A stretch of DNA of 64,000 bases from Saposhnikovia divaricata (taxonomy: Eukaryota > Streptophyta > Magnoliopsida > Apiales > Apiaceae). The stretch lies in contig CM071597.1 of the NCBI GenBank assembly GCA_036435485.1, positions 174,450,147 to 174,514,146 of the forward strand. Reading direction: 5' to 3'. Positions 48,568 through 59,950 of the stretch are shown here, in pieces (the first letter of the stretch is position 1; each line of letters starts with the position of its first letter). Made by a program: the position numbers and the translations under genes. Under the pieces are notes generated by a model. That model had not been told where the DNA came from. It saw only the letters and a list, made by a program, of their open reading frames with translations, and did no database searches.

Positions 48568-50005
48568 TGTTAGGTCCGATAAGATTGTAGAAGGGGGGGT
48601 TGAATACAATCTATATCATTTTCTCAAAATTTGTTCTTTAAATAAAATTTATTTTAAACAAATTTGTGCGGAATAATATAACACAAATTTCAAGTTGAAT
48701 ATAACAATATATTAACTTGATGGGTGTTACAAAATCAGTCCAAATGATTATCAAGTAATTAATAACTAATTACAAAATTCAACATGAACTTTGCTAATTT
48801 AGTTAATAAAAATCAAGATATCAATTTGTGAACTAGGAAACTTAATTCGCTAGTAGTACAAGAATCACAAGTAAACAAGTTCCAATGGATAGAATATTAC
48901 AACTGAGATGAACTTGAATTTACAGAATTTAATTTGTAAGTGTTCTTGAGCTTGAGAGAGAGAGAGATATAGGCTGCTGTGTCTATTTTTGATGTTATGT
49001 TCGACTGACTCTTCTTCTTCTGCATTCTGCTGCCTTTTATAACACAGCCATAGTCATATTGCTTTGTTTCAACTGATATAACAATCAGTTAACAATAATA
49101 TGACATTCGGTATGACTATCCAATGCAAGTAATATGATTGTCTCTTTAAATATAACTTTCGGAATGACTATCTCCTTGAATGAGATATGACTGTCCAATC
49201 CAATATAACATTCGGTATTACTATCTCCTTGAATGAAATATGACTGTCCAGTTTGAACTGAATATGACTGTCACACTTTGAACTGAATATGACTGTCACA
49301 CTTGAACTGAATATGGCTGTCACACTTGAACTGAATATGACTATCGGTATAACTATCCTTTGATAGTTATATTATCATATTTTTCAGCTTATAATTAATC
49401 AAATGATTTATAAAATCATTTAAATAACTATTTCTTTTTCATATTAATTCTGATTTAATTAATCTAATAATTACTTTAATAAATATATTAATTCTGATAG
49501 AATTAATTAATTAATTTAAATTAATTATTTGATTTAATTAATTAAAGTAGAATTAATACAAATCCTTTAATAGTCAATACTTCACTGTGAACCACGTAAT
49601 TATAATAAGGAACATACACTGGATCGATGTTGACGCTCGATGTACTGTCTGGTTCATGAACGACTAACTCCAATCTCTGTTCTTCATCTTGACTTTAAAC
49701 TGTGGTCTTTTTCTATTCTTCACTCTCTTCAATCATTCGGTACTGATATTGTTTCTTATCACTTACAGAAATCTCTGTCCTTTAAATGAATCCATGTGTT
49801 TCAATGCTACCTTGAGGCTTGATCAGATAACTGAATCTTCTTCCAGTGTAAAACATCAAAACTATAGATTGACTTGTTGATTTTTCTTCTGACAGCTATC
49901 ATCTTTTGAGATTCCTGTGACAGTTGATATTATTTACTTATTACAATCTAGTTTAATTGGATTAGGATCCTCGAACTACAATTAGGCTGAGTTATATGCC
50001 TTTCA
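48568..50005 (-). repeat. 5' LTR of the SIRE-like Copia element
   Basis: 1438 bp. On the minus strand it begins TGAAAGGCATATAACTCAG, a familiar SIRE LTR start, and ends CCTAACA next to the PBS. It contains many copies of a motif like gaatatgactgtca/atatgactatcgg (about 49060-49380), a hairpin of that motif near 49335-49375, and a TATAAAAGG box (near 49037). The 3' LTR lies left of the window. The TSD is unverified (right flank gacac). Confidence 0.88.
49060..49380. repeat. Motif array in the SIRE LTR
   Basis: About a dozen short units of the type ATATGACTRTC or its complement. Three or four are in a row as gaactgaatatgactgtcacactt (about 49255-49345), and a hairpin follows. Similar units occur in the spacer at 21500-21910. 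Confidence 0.75.
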
Positions 50006-50868
50006 GACACCGCCTAGATCGATTTTTAAAAATGCTCAACATACCTTATATTAAATAAATGTAAGTACATAAATACATTATGTATATTGAACTTGTATTA
50101 GATTTGGTTGATGATATACTTTCTCCGATTATCAAATACCAGTTTATAACATGCACAATGTACATATTTTTTTTTAATATTTATAATTATTTAATTCATA
50201 ATAGTTTTTTAATCTCATAATTTTATTAATGTTTAAATATTCTTAATATTTTTTATTCTAACGATATAATTTTTTTTAATTCGTTGGGCTTGGTTTTAGA
50301 CATTAAAAAAATTAGTTTACCTATAAAAAAATATAATATTCCTTTTTAGTAAGAAATAATCAAATTTGAGTTAAAATAAATAAAACAAATGATATTAATT
50401 AAGTTTTAGATACTCATTTTACTTTTTAGCCCTATCTTAAGTTAAAAATCAAATCAGAACGATTTTATAGTTTCCGCTAAACTTGCAAAATAATCATTAA
50501 TTTACTGTTGGTTTTACAATTATTTAACAATTGGATTATTTCGAAAAAGAAGAGAGAAGAAAGGTAGGAATTTTCACATTAATAATTCTACTCAATTTGG
50601 AATTATCTACTTATATTTTGTTTAAATTATTAAAATATAATTTTTAATATTTAAATATATTTTTAATAAAAATTAAATATATTTTTTTAATATTAAATCC
50701 AATAATTCTCCATGTACTTATCGTTTTGACAGTACATGAAACAAAATTATAAATAATATCCTCTTTCACTTATTTTATATAAAATGTGATAACCTACGAG
50801 AAAATGGTAAAAAAACACCAATAACAAAAATTTATGTTATAGTAAGAATCACATCCCCGAAAATAAGC
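50006..50868. other. AT-rich flank, nothing recognised
   Basis: About 860 bp between the SIRE LTR and the RRM-type frame, with long A/T runs. I see no ORF, repeat boundary or RNA gene in it. Confidence 0.7.
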
Positions 50869-51571
50869 ATGGTAACAGAGAGAAACAGAGAGGCACACAG
50901 AGAGAGCAATACAGGGAGAGAGGGTGATGGTAGAAGGGGCAATGCGCGTAGGAAGGGTTGGGGCAAAGGTTCTGGCATGGATGGGTCTAAGGTGGACGAG
51001 CAATGGTGGAATAGGAATATCCAGTCATTAGAAGACAGTAAAAAGCACTGGGAGCAGAAGTTCAAAAATTGGGATGAGGAATTTAGTAGCAAGTATGGTG
51101 ATAAGGAGGAGTTCATTAAGCAGCACACAAGACCAAGAGTTGTACGTCATAACTACAAAGGAGAAGTAAGATTAAGATATGAGGATGAATCTCCATGGAA
51201 CGACAGGAAAGAGGAGAAACTCTTGAAAGATATCTTGTTAAGAAAACAGGAGGAAAGAAAGGCGGCGTTGATGGATAAAAGATTGGATCAGATTGGGAGA
51301 GATAAAGAACTAACTATCAGGTTCATCTTTGACCACTCAAGATGGGTAGCTGTGATACACTTCAGGAGGTTATTAACAACAAGGATAGTGCTATTGTCGA
51401 GGCTTTGAACAGATACATGTTGGGAGCTTGGGGCTAAATCATGATCCTTCGGGGCTTTTAAAAAGGTCTAAACAAAGCAGAGGTGACACTAAAGGAGAGG
51501 CAACGACATACGCCGAAATGGTGAAAAGAAATATTGTGATGCCTGAGAATAAGAAAGGCAGGAGGATGTTG
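50869..51571 (+). pseudogene. RRM-type LINE ORF1-like frame, segment 1
   Basis: Frame 50869-51408 opens MVTERNREAHRE and is rich in charged residues (WWNRNIQSLEDSKKHWEQKF, then a K/R/E helix, LLRKQEERKAALMDKR). A frameshift near 51300-51340 moves the frame to GSCDTLQEVINNKDSAIVEA, and one stop precedes AEMVKRNIVMPENKKG. The frame runs directly into the Copia insertion at 51577 and resumes after it at 54887. I take it as the N-terminal part of an ORF1 of a plant RRM-type LINE, though a retrogene with an RRM is possible. Confidence 0.55.
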
Positions 51572-51576
51572 GAAAC

Positions 51577-51871
51577 TATTGAAGATAGTAACTCTGTCAC
51601 GTAGTGGTGCACCTCCACGTCATCAAGCTACACAACCAATCATGAGCTGTTTACAGTTGTGTTGCCACATCAGCAGAGTTTGTTACAGATTAGAATAGTT
51701 AGTTAAATTCTGTATGTTTTAATTCAGTTACTAGCTTATCATTTTGTATTCTTTCTGCAACTCTTTCTCTAAGCTCTGTAAAACACATTTCAGTTTATCA
51801 ATATGAGTAATATACACTTGATTATCTGCATCATCTACGAATTGTTGTTCTTCATTTCTTGAAGATTATCA
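51577..51871 (+). repeat. 5' LTR of the inverted-segment Copia element
   Basis: 295 bp from TATTGAAGATAG to GATTATCA. Both LTRs begin TA instead of TG. Confidence 0.92.
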
Positions 51872-52189
51872 TGGTATCAGAGCATTCAGGTGATGATTCT
51901 TCGTTGTTTGCTCATTCATTCCGCAATTTTCTGGTGTGAAGATTAGACGTTGTTGTTCGTCTTCAATTTCTGAGCTGTTTCTGCCATTAAAGCTTCATCT
52001 ACAAGCTTCGTTTACTTCGTTCATAAGCTAAAAATCTCTGTTCCATCTCTGTTCCTTACTTTGTTCTTTATTTTTGTTCATTTTCTTGTTCCGATCTGAA
52101 TTTTGTTATCCGTACAATCTTCATCATTTTGTTCAGATTTGTTTAATTGTTGCTAAGTTCAGTATCGTTCTTTTACGATCTACACAAAA

Positions 52190-52951
52190 TGAATGAAACA
52201 AATGTTTGGAACATCAATAGAACTGGTAATCAATCTGATGTTACTAGTGCATATTAGATACATCCTTCAGATGCAAGTTCATCTCAATTAGTAACTGTAA
52301 AATTCAATGGCGTTGGTTTTGCTAATTGGAAAAGAGCTATGGTGTTAAGCTTATCTGCTAAAAACAAGTTAGGTTTTGTGGATGGATCGATTCCTAAACC
52401 TGTGGTTAATTCTGTGTTAACCACTTCTCCTGATTTGAAAGCTTGAGAAAGGTGTAATGACTTAGTTTGTTCCTGGTTGTTAACTAATCTTGATGAAAAT
52501 ATTGCGAAAAGTGTTTTGTTCTTCAAAACTGCTAGGGAAATTTGGTGTGATTTAGAGGATCGTTTTGGTTATGCATCCGTTGCACAGATCTATGCTTTAG
52601 AACAGCAGTTAACAGAGTTAAATCAAAGTTCTAAGTCAGTCTCTGAATTCTTTACTGAGATTAAGACACTTTGGGATGCTATGAATGATGCAAGTCCTTT
52701 ACCATCTTGTACTTGTAATCATTGTACTTGTAACCTTACTCAGAAAGTTTATCAAAGGGAACAGGATCACAGGCTTATTCAGTTTATGATGAAATTGAGT
52801 GACAGATTTTCAGTTGTTAGAGGCAACATATTGATGCAGTTACCTTTGCCTAATATCTCCACAGCTTTCAGAATGTTTTCTCAAGAGGAGAGGCATCAAG
52901 AGATATTTCAGAATAATTCTAATACTGAATCTCTAGCTTTCTTAGCAAACT
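52190..52951 (+). pseudogene. gag: Gag of the inverted-segment Copia element
   Basis: Begins at MNETNVWNINRTGN (about 52190), with an in-frame stop at about 52256-52258 and another near 52444, then an open frame 52477-52953. It has the Copia gag blocks VKFNGVGFANWKRAMVLSLS, SVLFFKTAREIWCDLEDRFG and LWDAMNDASPLPSCTC. It stops at SLAFLAN, exactly where the inverted segment starts; the zinc knuckle that should follow lies on the opposite strand. Confidence 0.85.
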
Positions 52952-53835
52952 AATAGGAAAACTGGCTCTAGTCTGTTTAGCCATTGGACAAATTTTACAA
53001 ACTATATCTTTTGAAGTATCTGGAATAGAACAATTAGGCAAAGCTAACTTCAATCTTGGAAAAGGAATGTGGCCTAATCTGAGATGCCACACATCAGCAG
53101 AAGCAGCAACATGACAAGCCTTAGTAGAAACATTGGAAGCACCACCATGTACACTGTACAATCCTCCATGTAATTCACCAAGAGGCATCTGTGACTCTTT
53201 CTGAGAAAGGTCCTATAAGATACACTTATTAGGAGAAAAAATGACTGCACAATTAAAGTCTTTGCATAGTTTCTGAACAGACAAAAGATTGAACTGAAAG
53301 TCTGGCACATGTAGAACATTATGCAGAGTCAAATCTTTTGATATCATGATAGTACCAATATGCTGCACTTCAATTTTATTACCATTCGGAATAGTAATGT
53401 ACTCAATAAGATTGACCTCTGTATATTGAGTAAAAGAATTCAAATCTGAGCAAATATGATCTGTGGCTCCACTGTCAATAAGCCAATTATCTGCACTAGT
53501 ATGATCTGTTAGAAAACAGAACTTACCAGCCAATAATGCAGAATTCTCCTTTGTCTGTGGATCAGTAGATGTCTGATTATTAAGAAGAGAAAGCAACTGT
53601 GCAACAGAGATAGTACTATTCTGATCAATACTTGCACTTGAAAGTGCTGCAACCTTTTTGTCTCTGTTATTCTTGAAGCCAGGTGGATATCCATGCACTT
53701 TGAAGCACCTTTCAATACTATGACCACTCATTTTGCAATGAGTACAATAGAACTTAGACATTCTTCTAGATCCATCATTAGATTTGCTTGCTGAATAGCC
53801 TGAATTGTTGTCAATCAGTTCTTTTGATGTTTCAA
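52952..53835 (-). pseudogene. Inverted gag C-terminus, protease and pre-integrase
   Basis: On the minus strand: the gag linker and CCHC knuckle (CTHCKMSGHSIERC), then protease (WLIDSGATDHICSDL), then, after a frameshift near 53210, the GAG-pre-integrase (WHLRLGHIPFPRL, CKICPMAKQTR). It ends at ASFPIS. These are the domains missing from the plus strand between gag and integrase. The segment has been flipped in place; its junctions are estimated at 52951-52956 and 53825-53850. Confidence 0.88.
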
Positions 53836-54570
53836 AACCAGCTTCTACTCCACTTCCTTTAGCTCTCAAATTATCCTTGACAGATGGTGAGCTTATTTCT
53901 AATCCTGAAGATTATCGAACTATTGTAGGTAAGCTCAATTACCTAACCAATACTCGTCCAGACCTTGCTTATACTGTTCAGTCTCTGAGTCAGTTTATGA
54001 ATGCTCCACGAAATACTCATTGGTCAGCTTTGCATCACACATTAAGATACATTGCAGCCACTTCTGATAAGGGAATTCTTCTTAATGCTTCAAACACACT
54101 TAAGCTTCAAGCCTTTTCTGATGCAGACTGGGCATCTTGTGTGGATTCTCGTAGGTCTATCACTGGCTACATTTTGTTGTTTGGTAGTTCTCCTATTACC
54201 TGGAAGTCTAAAAAACAACCTACAGTTTCTAAGTCTTCGTCTGAGGCTGAGTATAGAGCGATGGCCAGTGCTGCTTCTGAAATTACTTGGGTTGTTCGAT
54301 TACTAGAAGACCTTGATGTTCATGATCTTAAACCAGTCACGTTGCATTGTGATAATCAATCTGCCTTGCACATTGCTAAGAACCCTGTCTTCCATGAACG
54401 TACTAAACACATCGAGTTAGACTGTCACTTCACTCGTGATAAGGTGTTGGAGGGTTTAATTCAGTTAACCTACTTGCCTACTACTTCCCAGTTAGCAGAT
54501 GTGTTCACCAAGGTTGCCCCTTCTCCTCATTTTAACTCTTTACTGTCCAAGCTGGGATTGTTTTCCATTC
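53836..54570 (+). pseudogene. RT C-terminus and RNase H of the inverted-segment Copia element
   Basis: The frame resumes in plus orientation at SKPASTPLPLALKL and continues through the RT end (YRTIVGKLNYLTNTRPDLAY) and Copia RNase H (FSDADWASCVDSRRS, SSSEAEYRAMASAASE, HCDNQSALHIAKNPVFHERT, HIELDCHFTRDKV). It is intact to the stop (54614), the last codons lying in the LTR. The RT catalytic core and integrase are gone. Confidence 0.9.
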
Positions 54571-54586
54571 CCACCTTGAGGGGGGC

Positions 54587-54881
54587 TATTGAAGATAGTA
54601 ACTCTGTCACGTAGTGGTGCACCTCCACGTCATCAAGCTACACAACCAATCATGAGCTGTTTACAGTTGTGTTGCCACATCAGCAGAGTTTATTACAGAT
54701 TAGAATAGTTAGTTAAATTCTGTATGTTTTAATTCAGTTACTAGCTTATCATTTTGTATTCTTTCTGCAACTCTTTCTCTAAGATCTGTAAAACACATTT
54801 CAGTTTATCAATATGAGTAATATACACTTGATTATCTGCATCATCTACGAATTGTTGTTCTTCATTTCTTGAAGATTATCA
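54587..54881 (+). repeat. 3' LTR of the inverted-segment Copia element
   Basis: 295 bp after the PPT cttgaggggggc. It is followed by the TSD GAAAC at 54882-54886. Confidence 0.92.
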
Positions 54882-54886
54882 GAAAC

Positions 54887-55255
54887 AATCACAAAGAATA
54901 GGAAGCAGAAGGAAAATAAAGCATCTAATACGATTTTTTTCACACATCTGGATGAAAAAGTGAAAATGGTGGATGTCTGGAAATTTTTTAAACAAAAATG
55001 CAGAATCAAGGATATTATCATTCCGCAACGCAAGGATCGATTTAATAATAGATTTGGCTTCATAATTATTGAATCTAGGGATGAAGCAGGGAAGTTATTG
55101 AAGGATAACTCAGCACGTTTACTGGGAAGGAACCCATTAAAGATGGACTGGGCAAGAGAGAAGAAATCAAAAGCGGAGGAACAGAGAAATACTAGGAGGA
55201 AACCTCATGATAGTAAGAATAATAATGTTGGGAGGGTAAATAATGGAAAGGCTAA
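54887..55255 (+). pseudogene. RRM-type LINE ORF1-like frame, segment 2 (RRM domain)
   Basis: It continues segment 1 in frame across the Copia insertion. It has an RRM-like fold signature: NTIFFTHLDEKV (RNP2-like), VWKFFKQKCRIKDI and RFGFIIIESRDEAGKLL (RNP1-like). A basic stretch follows. RRM-bearing ORF1 proteins bind element RNA in one group of plant LINEs. It runs into the MITE at 55256. Confidence 0.65.
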
Positions 55256-55643
55256 GAGCATCAACAACGCTCAGTCCCAATTTTTACTGTGCTTGGCCCC
55301 ATTAACATGCCCGGTCATCTCAAAGTGGGCAAATGAAAAAACTGGTCAGTTTCATCCAATGTATAGCCCATTTCCACTTACAAATGGGGTCCCATTTAAC
55401 TTACAAATGTATAGAAATATTAACGTTATTATTCTAATGTTACCTAACATTTATCTGCACTTGAGCTGACATGCACAGTAAAATTACAATTAAAATAAGA
55501 AAAGTAATGAAACGGGACGGTCCCGGGGTGGCGGACTGGCCACTTCTCCCTCTTCCTATACAACGCAAAACCAGTCCCACTTTCTAACAAAATCCCATTT
55601 CAAGTGGTCCGAGGAGTGAAATGGGACTCCATTCTGGATGCTC
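55256..55643. mobile_element. Tourist/PIF-like MITE
   Basis: 388 bp. Terminal inverted repeats begin GAGCATC (left GAGCATCAACAACG, right end complement GAGCATCCAGAATG), with a 3-bp TSD TAA (55253-55255 and 55644-55646). It has no coding capacity. The TSD and TIR fit PIF/Harbinger-type MITEs. Without it the host frame reads GKAKDYEG with no break. Confidence 0.82.
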
Positions 55644-55646
55644 TAA

Positions 55647-55868
55647 AGACTATGAAGGGGTTGCTCATAATGATACTAGGAACTCAGACATTCTGGTGAT
55701 GCATAATAATGACCTTGTCATTGACTTTGAAGAAAAGTGGGGTTATGAGATTGACAGAAGTTCGGTTGTCGAAACTACTTATGATATGGGACTAGATTAT
55801 ATGTATGATACTTATGATGGGTTAAGTTTATTTTTACATGTCAGGATGACATGCTAATAAATGAGCTT
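55647..55868 (+). pseudogene. RRM-type LINE ORF1-like frame, segment 3
   Basis: It resumes after the MITE as DYEGVAHNDTRNSDILVMH and runs to the LINE insertion. A one-base shift in the T-run near 55832 is needed to join it to QDDMLINELDWESLV on the far side. The left copy of the 18-bp LINE TSD is at its end. Confidence 0.6.
55851..55868. repeat. TSD of the LINE, left copy
   Basis: ATGCTAATAAATGAGCTT (18 bp), repeated at 61313-61330. It runs directly into a poly-T tract (55867-55877), the complement of the LINE poly(A) tail. Confidence 0.93.
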
Positions 55869-55898
55869 TTTTTTTTTGAATAAAATTACTTGCATTCA

Positions 55899-57450
55899 TC
55901 AAACCAAATCCGTTTCTAGTACACACTTAATAAAATTAGTAGGGTTATCCAACCACTCTCCCACGTCTGGCATAGAACAGGCGGCTTTTGCTACTACATG
56001 TGCCGCACTATTCGCAGAACGATAAACAAATCTAATTAGCACCGGATTTATGTGCTTCATCAACTCGATACAATCTCTAACTATTGTACCAAAATATGCT
56101 TCTCCCGGCCCTGCATTACAAGCATCAACCAGGATTTTAGAGTCCGTCTCGACAATAGAGTGGTTAACCTTTCGAGCTATTATCCACTTCAGGGCTTCCT
56201 TCAAGCCCCAAGCTTCCGCCTCTCTCGGTGTCCATGCTCCCTGAAGCTTGCTACACCTAGCTCCAATGAACACTCCCTGATCGTCCCTCATGACAGCCCC
56301 CAATCCAATGCTACCATTTGTGAAAACCGCAACATCCGTATTCACCTTACTCCACCCCTCTGTTGGCTTCTTCCAGATGTAGTCTCCCATGTCACCATGT
56401 CTGTTATTTCTGCAGGTTCCCTCCTGAGCCTGTTTCCAGTCTTGAAGTAGATGCTTTGCTGTAGTTTTGACTCCAAAAGCCGATTCATTAACTCTATCCC
56501 ATAGCCACCTGTTTCTTCTATTCCATATCGACCAACTGATCATGGCCACTTCCGCACATTGCTCCTTATTGCACGTCTCAAACACCCTTAAGAAGACCAT
56601 AAATGCAGTTTCCTGTGTCTGGGCTTGGATTTTTTGTTGTATTCCTGAACTGTACCATACCGTTCTAGCAAAATCGCATGTAAATATTACATGTGTGTCT
56701 GATTCGATCTCGCTTCTGCACCTTGGACATTGGCCATTTTCGACTATTCTCTTAATATGTAGGCTTTTAGCAGTTGGTAAACACCCTTTGCAGATTCTCC
56801 AGATGAAGTGAATGACTTTTCCTGGAAGTTTCAAATTCCAAAGCTTATTCCAAAACCAACTGTGGCCTGTATCAAGACTTCCTTGCAACCATCTATAGCA
56901 GCTTTTTACTGTAAACATCCCATCTTTTTCTAACCACCAAAACCATGAATCTTTTCTATTCTGCATCGAGAGTGGAATTCGTTTAATTAGGTCCGCATCT
57001 CTCTGATTAAGCACGTCATTTATGACATCCATATCCCATCCATTTCCGTCATTGTTCATCAACATATTAACTGTGATATGTTGAAGCTGTTCGGGCATAG
57101 CAGTTGTCACACACCCGTTTTCTTCACTCGGTAGCCAAGGTATATGCCAAACTCTCGTCTCTTGGCCATTACCAATTTGTCTCCTAACACCTGCCTTAAC
57201 TACTTCCATGGCTGCCATCAAGCTTCTCCAAACATAACTAGGATTGTTCCCCACCTTGGCATCCAACAATGTCGTATTTGGATAGTATTTAGCCTTCATA
57301 ATTTTAGATACGAGGACGTTTGTTTCTTGCAGTAGTCTCCAACATTGTTTAGCTAGCATAGCCAAGTTAAACTTTCTTAGGTCCCTAACTCCCAAGCCCC
57401 CACAACTCTTCGGCTTACACATCCTCGACCACCTCATCCACCTTACTCCC
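55899..57450 (-). pseudogene. LINE ORF2 C-terminus: zf-RVT and RNase H
   Basis: 512 codons open from 57437, out of register with the RT frame by one base lost in a G-run near 57465. They begin MRWSRMCKPKSCGGLGVRDL. The zf-RVT part (WNLKLPGKVIHFIWRICKG, then CPRCRSEIESDTHVIFTCDFA) is followed by a plant L1 RNase H: VNTDVAVFTNGSIG (first Asp), EAEAWGLKEAL (Glu), VETDSKILVDA (Asp). The last catalytic position reads NSAAHVVA, His in place of the more usual Asp. RNase H would remove RNA from the RNA-DNA hybrid during target-primed reverse transcription. Confidence 0.9.
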
Positions 57451-57457
57451 TTACCTG

Positions 57458-59305
57458 CTACCCCCTACCCCATAGAAAACCGTTCATTCTTCTTTCTATA
57501 TCCTCGCAAATCCCCTCTGGGATCAAGAAAAGGTTCATCCAAAAGATGGGAATAATCTGTGTTGCCGATGATAGCAGTGTCACCTTACCTTGTTTTGATA
57601 TTTCTTTACTAGTCCATCCAACTATTTTCTGCTGCACCTTGTCCTTCAAGAATCCAAAAACCTGATGCTTGCTTCTTCCCATAGTCATTGGCATGCCAAG
57701 GTATTTCCCTGGTTTGTCGACTTCTTGAACATGAAGAATTTGACACACCTCCGTTCTATCATCCATCTTTGTATTCGGGATAAAAATAATATTTGACTTA
57801 TTATAATTAATCATTTGGCCCGAAATTCTTTCGTATTTCTGCAAAACAGCTTTCATTGTCCTCGCCTGAGTTGCCGAGGCTTTAAAGAAAAAGTATGCAT
57901 CGTCTGCGAACAACAAGTGAGAGACAGGAGGTGCCCCTTTTGCTATTCGACATCCTTGAATAAGTCCAGCTTCTTCATACTGTGTCATCAATGCACTCAA
58001 CCCCTCTGCACACAGGATGTAAATGTAAGGCGAAATCGGATCTCCTTGCCGCACTCCCCTATGAGGTATGACATTACCAAAGACCTGGCCATTTCTCAGA
58101 AAGGTATAAGTCACCGTTCTAATACATGCCATGATCCTATCAGTCCATAATTGAGGGAAGCCGAATTTACTGAAAATAGCTTCAATGAAATTCCATTCCA
58201 ACCTGTCATATGCCTTTGAAACATCAACCTTTAAGCCTGCTATTCCCCTTAAACCTTTTGTTTTTCTATGAATGAAGTGATTGACTACGTATGCAATTAA
58301 GGCATTATGTGTAAGTAGGCGATTCTGGATAAATGCACTTTGATGCTCAGATATAACCTTATTCAGTGCTGGTTTCAAACGATTAGCCATAACTTTTGAC
58401 AGAATCCGCATGAGTACGTTACACAGAGAAATAGGTCTAAGGTCCGCCACTTTGCTCGGATGTTTGATTTTGGGAATCAGACATATCAATGTGGTATTCA
58501 TATTCGCTGGCAAGACACCCGTATCAAAGAAGTTTTTGCAGAACAAAACCACATCATGCCCTACTATATCCCAATAAGCTTGAAAGAATGACGGATTCAA
58601 TCCATCAATACCCGGAGCTTTATCCGGGTGCATAGCAAAAATGGCATCTTTTACTTCATCATCAGTGATTGGTCTTACAAGAGTTTGCTTCTGCTCCTCA
58701 TCGATTTGTTTAAACCTAATTCGCTCTGAAAGTCTGTCCTCCCCGCTCGATGACTTGAATATGTTCTCAAAATATGCTGCAATGATCTGTTGAATGTCCT
58801 CATCTTTTTCTTTCCATTCTCCATCGTCATTCTTCAACTTTCGAATCTTATTCTGCTCCCTCCGTGCCGATGTATATTTATGGAAAAACCTGGTGTTTTT
58901 ATCTCCATTCCTCAACCAAAATTGCTTGGCCCTCTGGCTCCAAAAAATTTCTTGTTTCTCCAATAATTTCATATATTTCCATCTAGCTTGGCCATACATA
59001 CGAATTCCAGCCTCGTCCCTTCTTGCTCTCAATCTTTTCATATCTTGTCTGAACTGAACCAACCTCTTTTTCATATCCTGAAGTAACCCCCCACCCCACT
59101 CTTCTAATCTCGTACAACATTTCGCCATTTTCTCCATCAAGTCGTTTGTTTGCCCATCATTCCAAGTGTCCTGAATAATATTCCTGCTCTCACTCTCCTT
59201 TATCCACATGTTTTCGAACCGGAATCTATTTTTCTTGCGGACATATACCTGCTTATTTAATTGCAGGAAGAGCAGCATATGATCAGAGGTAGAGACTTCT
59301 AGGAC
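57458..59305 (-). pseudogene. LINE ORF2 reverse transcriptase
   Basis: 606 codons from 59278, in frame with the endonuclease upstream except for one TAA (59306-59308), where a Gln codon would fit. RT blocks: AMHPDKAPGIDGLNPSFFQ, LRPISLCNVLMRILSKV, SEHQSAFIQNRLLTHN, LKVDVSKAYDRLEW, GVRQGDPISPYIYILCAEG and the catalytic LLFADDAYFF, then KYLGMPMTMGRSK. It ends FLWGRG at a stop created by a frameshift. Confidence 0.93.
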
Positions 59306-59950
59306 TTAAACTTCTACATCAGGGAACATTTCTCTCCATTCATTTGTAGCTAGGCCTCTATCTAGCCTTTCTTGAACCCAACTATCCGTTCCTCTCCCTC
59401 TCTCCCAAGTAAACTTATCTCCAATATACCCCAAGTCCACCAAACCACAATCGATTATACACTCCGAAAAACCATCGAGCAACGCTCTTGGATGTTGTTG
59501 ACCCCCCTGTTTCTCACTGATATTCAAAAGGTCATTGAAGTCGCCGATTATACACCATGGCAATAAAGAAGTTGCAGCTAAGTCCCTTACCATGTTCCAA
59601 GACTCCCTTCTTCGCCCTCTTTCTGGATACCCGTAAAAACCCGTGTAACGCCATTTTCCAATCGTTTCATGCACACACTCAAAATCAATAAAATTACTAC
59701 AACTATTAATAATATTAACACTCCCTTCACTTTTCCAAAATAAAGCTAGACCCCCACTGTGTCCTTGTACGTCTACGGCAAAGCAACACCCAAAACCTAA
59801 TCTTTTACCAACTTTCTGCACCTTTTTTGTTTTAACTAGAGTCTCACTCAAGAAAATAAAGCTGGGCCTTAATTGACTATTGATTTCACTAAGAAATCTA
59901 ACTGTCCGTGGGTTGGCTAGCCCACGACAGTTCCAAGCTAGGAGGCTCAT
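59306..59950 (-). pseudogene. LINE ORF2 endonuclease
   Basis: The ORF2 start. The APE-type endonuclease opens MSLLAWNCRGLANPRTV with the metal-binding N and E (FLSETLVKTKK), then WCIIGDFNDLL and the C-terminal RLDRGLATNEW. The final SDH motif (STSDH) lies just beyond the TAA at 59306, so translation would stop before completing the fold. Its ATG overlaps the ORF1 stop as ATGA. Confidence 0.92.

Larger units (their letters stand above)
51577..54881 (+). mobile_element. Defective Copia element with inverted internal segment
   Basis: 3305 bp. LTRs of 295 bp (51577-51871 and 54587-54881) with two differences that I found, and TSD GAAAC (51572-51576 and 54882-54886). The PBS TGGTATCAGAGCA starts at 51872 and the PPT lies at 54576-54586. 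The internal region holds gag in plus orientation, then gag C-terminus, protease and pre-integrase in minus orientation, then RT C-terminus and RNase H in plus orientation. The integrase core and most of RT are missing. Removing the element restores the flanking reading frame. Confidence 0.93.
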
